From Clostridiales bacterium (GTDB taxonomy: Bacteria > Bacillota > Clostridia > Lachnospirales > Lachnospiraceae), in contig JAHZAR010000008.1 in assembly GCA_019423835.1 (NCBI GenBank), forward strand, positions 13,872-49,775: a stretch of DNA of 35,904 nt. The letters are read 5' to 3'. Below are positions 33,042-35,904 of the stretch, piece after piece; position 1 is the stretch's first letter, and each line of letters starts with the position of its first letter. A program made the position numbers and the translations under genes. The notes beneath the pieces are model-generated. The model worked only from the letters and a program-made list of their open reading frames with translations. It was not told the origin of the DNA and made no database searches.

Positions 33042-34136
33042 TTACCTCCCGCTTCCAGAGCCTTCATAGAGGAGGAACTCCTCAAAGAGCCGGGCGGATT
33101 CTTCCTTCTCCATAATCCCTGCATAGGCTGCAATGAGCCGGAAGGTTTCCATAAGTCCCCTCATATGGGTTCTCTCCTGACCGTGGGAAGCGCTGACCCC
33201 CTGGCCGATGAGGGCTCCCCGAACATTATTTCCTCCCTTTAAGGCTGCTGACACATCTGAGCCATAGTGCGGAAAAATATCAACCGTGTAGCCGATCCCA
33301 TACTCCTTTGCCAGGGAAATGAGCCGGTTGGTCATATCGAAATCATAGGGGCCGCTGGAGTCCTTGGCACAGATGGAAACGCGGTACTCATCTCCGTTTA
33401 GATCATCTCCCACGCACCCCATATCCACTGAGATCAGCTCCTCCACATCCTCCGGAATGTAGCTGCACCCATGGCCTACCTCCTCATAATTGCTGATCAG
33501 CATTTTCAGAGTCTGCACCGGTTTCTTTCCTGTGTCATGAATATACTTTAACACGCCCAGGATCACTGCGACGGAAGCCTTGTCATCCATATGCCTGGAT
33601 TTGACAAACCCTCTCTCCGTCACCACAAACTTCGGATCGAAGCTCACAAAGTCACCGGCTCCGATTCCCAGCTTTTCCACATCCTCTGCCGTGCGCACTA
33701 TCTCGTCCAGACGGATCTCCATATTTTCCTCCGTCCTCTTCAGCTCCCTGCATCCGTCCCACACGTGCACGGACGGCTGCGTGCTCTGGATGGTTCCCGT
33801 AAACTCCCTGCCGTCTCTGGTCAGGATTTTACAGTAGCTCCCCTCAACAGCCTCCATCATCATGCCTCCCACCTGGGTGAAAGCCAGTGTGCCGCCTGCC
33901 CGCACGGAGCGCACCATGGCCCCCAGGGTATCCACATGGCCGGAAAAGGCCAGAACATTTTCTGTCTGTCCGGGAACCGTGATAATCAGGCCGCCCTTTC
34001 GGTTATACTCTGTCTGAAAGCCAAAGCCCTCCGCCTCCCCGCGGACGATCTCCATCACCTTTCCGGTGCAGCCGGAAGGGCTTGGAGTGTTCACAATCTT
34101 TTCCAGTATGCCTAAAATATATTCCATATATTTCAT
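33042..34136 (-). CDS. M42-family metallo-aminopeptidase
   Basis: This 364-aa cytosolic di-zinc peptidase of the glutamyl aminopeptidase/endoglucanase M42 family has all expected metal ligands and catalytic acids: GHVDT, SRHMDDKASV, YEEVGHG, SVDMG and SHGQERTH. I chose the ATG of MKYMEYILG, preceded by GAAGGAGAAAAAG; the 22 upstream codons are unlikely to be translated. It is the first gene of the long glycan cluster, only 6 bases from hddC, although peptide trimming has no evident link to heptose synthesis. It may simply share the promoter. Confidence 0.93.
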   Translation of the reverse strand: MKYMEYILGILEKIVNTPSPSGCTGKVMEIVRGEAEGFGFQTEYNRKGGLIITVPGQTENVLAFSGHVDTLGAMVRSVRAGGTLAFTQVGGMMMEAVEGSYCKILTRDGREFTGTIQSTQPSVHVWDGCRELKRTEENMEIRLDEIVRTAEDVEKLGIGAGDFVSFDPKFVVTERGFVKSRHMDDKASVAVILGVLKYIHDTGKKPVQTLKMLISNYEEVGHGCSYIPEDVEELISVDMGCVGDDLNGDEYRVSICAKDSSGPYDFDMTNRLISLAKEYGIGYTVDIFPHYGSDVSAALKGGNNVRGALIGQGVSASHGQERTHMRGLMETFRLIAAYAGIMEKEESARLFEEFLLYEGSGSGR

Positions 34137-34180
34137 CTCTTTTTCTCCTTCTGTACACTTTTTTGCCCTATATGCCTCAA

Positions 34181-34235
34181 TCCGATGCGGCAGGGCAGAC
34201 AAAAATCAGTACACGGACTGTCTGCCGCCGCCGGA
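34181..34235 (-). promoter_or_regulatory. Strong hairpin in the leader of the glycan cluster
   Basis: GGCAGAC (34194-34200) pairs with GTCTGCC (34220-34226), GCGGC (34187-34191) with GCCGC (34227-34231) and TCCG (34181-34184) with CGGA (34232-34235), leaving a 19-base loop and two 2-base bulges. It lies between the predicted promoter and the M42 ATG. The minus-strand sequence after it (GATTGAGG) has no T-run, so it looks like a leader element rather than a terminator, perhaps affecting stability or antitermination. Confidence 0.5.
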
Positions 34236-34267
34236 TGGGCATCTTTGGCAGGGCACGAACTGTAAAC

Positions 34268-34276
34268 ATTCTATCA
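34268..34276 (-). promoter_or_regulatory. Extended -10 promoter of the glycan cluster
   Basis: On the minus strand TGATAGAAT gives an extended -10 (TG, one base, TAGAAT). The -35 at 17 bases is poor. It follows the rpiR-like stop by about 20 bases and leaves a leader of about 125 bases. No stronger promoter is seen further along the 13 genes. Confidence 0.5.
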
Positions 34277-34293
34277 CATATCCCCTGTATTTT

Positions 34294-35271
34294 CTAGTAT
34301 TGTCCCGTTTCTGTAAGAAACTCTTCCATTTTCTTTAAGCGCTCCTCATTCTGCTCTCTGCCCCGTCTGCTCACCAGCCCGGTCAGAACCTCCATGGACA
34401 TGACAAGGCTTACATAGGAGTTATAGAAGGAGAGGTTTTCGGTGCTGTTTAGCAGGATTGCCTCCGCCCCTGCACAGACAGGGGAGGATGGCCTGTCTGT
34501 CACTGCGATAATACGGCTGCCGGCTTTCCTGGCCATGGATGCTGCAAAAACTGCCTCGCTGGAATAGCGGTCATAGGAGATGACTGCCACTGCGTCCCTT
34601 CCGGTCAGATCCACCAGGGTATCCACCGTCGGGCAGGAGCCGTTGACCACATGCACTCCCGGCCGTACGCAGGAGAGCATGACTCCAAAGGAGGCCGCAA
34701 ATCCGGCGCAGGCGCGAAAGCCCACTAAATAAACACGCTCCGCCCCGGACAGGATGTCTGCTGCCCGGCTGTAGCTGTCATAATCGCCGGGATTCTGATC
34801 CCTCTCGATGTTTCTGAGGGAGTTCTGGCGGATCGCGCCTATCAGCTCCTGGTCCGTCAGCCCGTCGTAGCTTTTGATCTTCTCATAGGGAATGGGCCGG
34901 ACGTTCGAACTGCCTGTCAGCTCTCTCTTCAGCTCGTCCTGAAGAGCCTTCTTAAACCGGCCAAAGCTCTCAAACCCCAGCCGCCCTGACACGCGCACGG
35001 CTGCGGAGGCGCTGACGCCTGCCTTCTCGGCAATCTCCGCCGCCGTCTCAAAACAGGCCTCCTTCCTGTTTTTCACGATGTAGTCCAGAACAGCCCGATC
35101 TCTGGGCGTAAGCCTTGCAGCCGCGATGCGCGCCTCCAGCGTTTCTTTCTCGCTGACAGCCCCTCCTCCTTTTTCCCTCTGTTTTTTCGCTTCGCCTCCT
35201 TTTGCCGTTTCTCTCCTTCCCCTCTCTTTTCTGCTCTCCTCCGGGCTCCCTGTTCTCTTTCTCTCTTCCAT
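34294..35271 (-). CDS. RpiR-family regulator (HTH plus SIS domain)
   Basis: This 325-aa regulator has an RpiR-type HTH at about residues 70-120 (ETAAEIAEKAGVSASAAVRV, then LGFESFGRFKKAL) and a C-terminal SIS phosphosugar-binding domain (about 165-290), with VYLVGFRACAGFA and VAVISYDRYSSEAV. The start is the ATG of MEERKRTG, served by GAGGAAAGAG; the 38 codons before it are AT-rich promoter sequence. The first 45 residues are very basic and charged, longer than usual for the family. It lies directly upstream of the glycan cluster and divergent from the MATE gene, and may respond to a sugar phosphate. Confidence 0.9.
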   Translation of the reverse strand: MEERKRTGSPEESRKERGRRETAKGGEAKKQREKGGGAVSEKETLEARIAAARLTPRDRAVLDYIVKNRKEACFETAAEIAEKAGVSASAAVRVSGRLGFESFGRFKKALQDELKRELTGSSNVRPIPYEKIKSYDGLTDQELIGAIRQNSLRNIERDQNPGDYDSYSRAADILSGAERVYLVGFRACAGFAASFGVMLSCVRPGVHVVNGSCPTVDTLVDLTGRDAVAVISYDRYSSEAVFAASMARKAGSRIIAVTDRPSSPVCAGAEAILLNSTENLSFYNSYVSLVMSMEVLTGLVSRRGREQNEERLKKMEEFLTETGQY

Positions 35272-35299
35272 CTCTTTCCTCACTTTTCTCTTTCTATTG

Positions 35300-35327
35300 T
35301 TGACAATTCCCAAAATAATTTTATAAT
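35300..35327 (+). promoter_or_regulatory. Promoter of the MATE transporter gene
   Basis: TTGACA (35300-35305), 16 bases, TATAAT (35322-35327) on the plus strand, both boxes consensus. It lies in the AT-rich divergent region with rpiR, about 95 bases before the ATG. An RpiR site could overlap here but no clear palindrome is evident beyond AT-rich symmetry. Confidence 0.75.
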
Positions 35328-35420
35328 TGTGTATAAGTGATTTTATAAAATTATTATATAATATTTTTTGATTTTTTAAAGTCATTTTATTTCACAGCAC
35401 AGCAAAAAAGGGGGACAATT

Positions 35421-35904
35421 ATGGCCAGAAACATGACACAGGGAAGTATCACAGGACATATGCTTGTATATGCGGTTCCGCTGGTGTTCGGGAACCTGTT
35501 CCAGCAGCTCTACCACACCGTAGATTCCGTCGTGGTGGGGCAGTTTAACGGGAAGGAGGCGCTGGCAGCCATCGGCGCGGCCGGGCCGATCATGAATATT
35601 CTGATCTTTCTTATCGTAGGCCTTTCCATGGGCGCGTCCATCATTATGGCAGAATACTTTGGCGCCGGTGATTTCCCGGCACTGAAAAAGGAGATGGCCA
35701 CTTCCATCGTGGCCGGTCTGATCCTGACTGTCATTTTTACTGTGCTGGCCGTGGCAGGCAGCGGGCTTTTCATCCGGCTGACGCAGACACCGGAGGAGAT
35801 TGCCCCTCTGGCATCAGACTATCTGAGAATCGTGACAGCAGGACTGATTTTCACCTTTTTTTATAATATCCTGTCTGCAGGACTGCGGGCTATCGGAGAT
35901 TCCA
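35421..35904 (+). CDS. MATE-family efflux transporter, cut by window edge
   Basis: The first 161 codons of a multidrug and toxin extrusion transporter lie before the right edge. The N-terminus MARNMTQGSITGHMLVYAVP leads into VFGNLFQQLYHTVDSVVVGQF (about 22-42), GNLFQQLY and D being the usual MATE TM1 motif, then AAIGAAGPI and a second hydrophobic hairpin with GLSMGASIIMAEYFGAGD. AAGGGGGAC lies 7-8 bases before the ATG. It should export cationic or metabolite substrates using Na+ or H+. The remainder is outside the window. Confidence 0.93.
   Translation, partial: MARNMTQGSITGHMLVYAVPLVFGNLFQQLYHTVDSVVVGQFNGKEALAAIGAAGPIMNILIFLIVGLSMGASIIMAEYFGAGDFPALKKEMATSIVAGLILTVIFTVLAVAGSGLFIRLTQTPEEIAPLASDYLRIVTAGLIFTFFYNILSAGLRAIGDS

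Noticed and set aside
35272..35385. 38-codon upstream extension of the RpiR-like gene
   Set aside because: It is AT-rich, reads through the divergent promoter region, and lacks a ribosome site. The ATG at 35271 has a good one.
1..35904. CRISPR arrays, tRNA or rRNA genes, insertion sequences, prophage
   Set aside because: I saw no regularly spaced repeats, cloverleaf-like sequences, transposase or phage genes on either strand.

Overview
The window looks like chromosomal DNA from an anaerobic Firmicute, most likely a Lachnospiraceae-type Clostridium. It is moderately GC-rich. Clostridial features include an ispE-gntR pair, an iron-sulfur aldo/keto reductase, LicD, an AGCS symporter and a Gram-positive RND pump, with strong AGGAGG-type ribosome binding sites. 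Nearly all genes lie on the minus strand. The exceptions are a phospholipase C-like gene (14283-15260) and a MATE transporter cut off by the right edge (from 35421). I see no rRNA, tRNA, CRISPR array, insertion sequence or phage gene.

Region 1 (about 1-7911) is one efflux operon read right to left: tetR, RND membrane-fusion protein, RND transporter, and two TolC-like genes. Its promoter is a perfect consensus (TTGACA, 17 bp, TATAAT) holding two identical palindromes, GTGACA-ACC-TGTCAC, one filling the spacer and one just after the -10. This reads as a TetR-autoregulated pump. Region 2 (8004-12363) holds ispE-gntR-aldo/keto reductase, coupled by 4-bp overlaps, and a cyclophilin-acetyltransferase pair. 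Region 3 (12277-18709) holds a possible small RNA, an AGCS amino-acid symporter with a tandem repeat just past its stop codon, the phospholipase C-like gene, a polar amino-acid ABC transporter whose binding-protein gene carries an in-frame TAG, and a small lipoprotein.

Region 4 (18870-34276) is a 13-gene surface-glycan cluster with small gaps throughout. It encodes the full set for GDP-D-glycero-alpha-D-manno-heptose (gmhA, hddA, gmhB, hddC) and the first three steps toward a CDP-3,6-dideoxyhexose (rfbF, rfbG, rfbH). It also has a GtrB-like polyprenyl-phosphate glycosyltransferase, a LicD-family protein, three large polytopic membrane proteins (GT-C or DUF6056 type) and an M42 aminopeptidase at the head. 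The E3-type reductase and the final reductase/epimerase needed after RfbH are absent. An RpiR/SIS regulator sits immediately upstream. The natural reading is that cytosolic sugars are activated, some are loaded on undecaprenyl phosphate, and membrane transferases and LicD use them to build or decorate an extracellular glycopolymer.

The most notable points are the barrel-less TolC pair in a probably monoderm cell, the operator-in-promoter design, the combined heptose/dideoxysugar cluster with missing enzymes, and two probable recent lesions. These are the amber codon in the binding-protein gene and a frameshift at the end of a 418-aa membrane protein, whose lost tail still ends in a TGATG overlap with the next gene.
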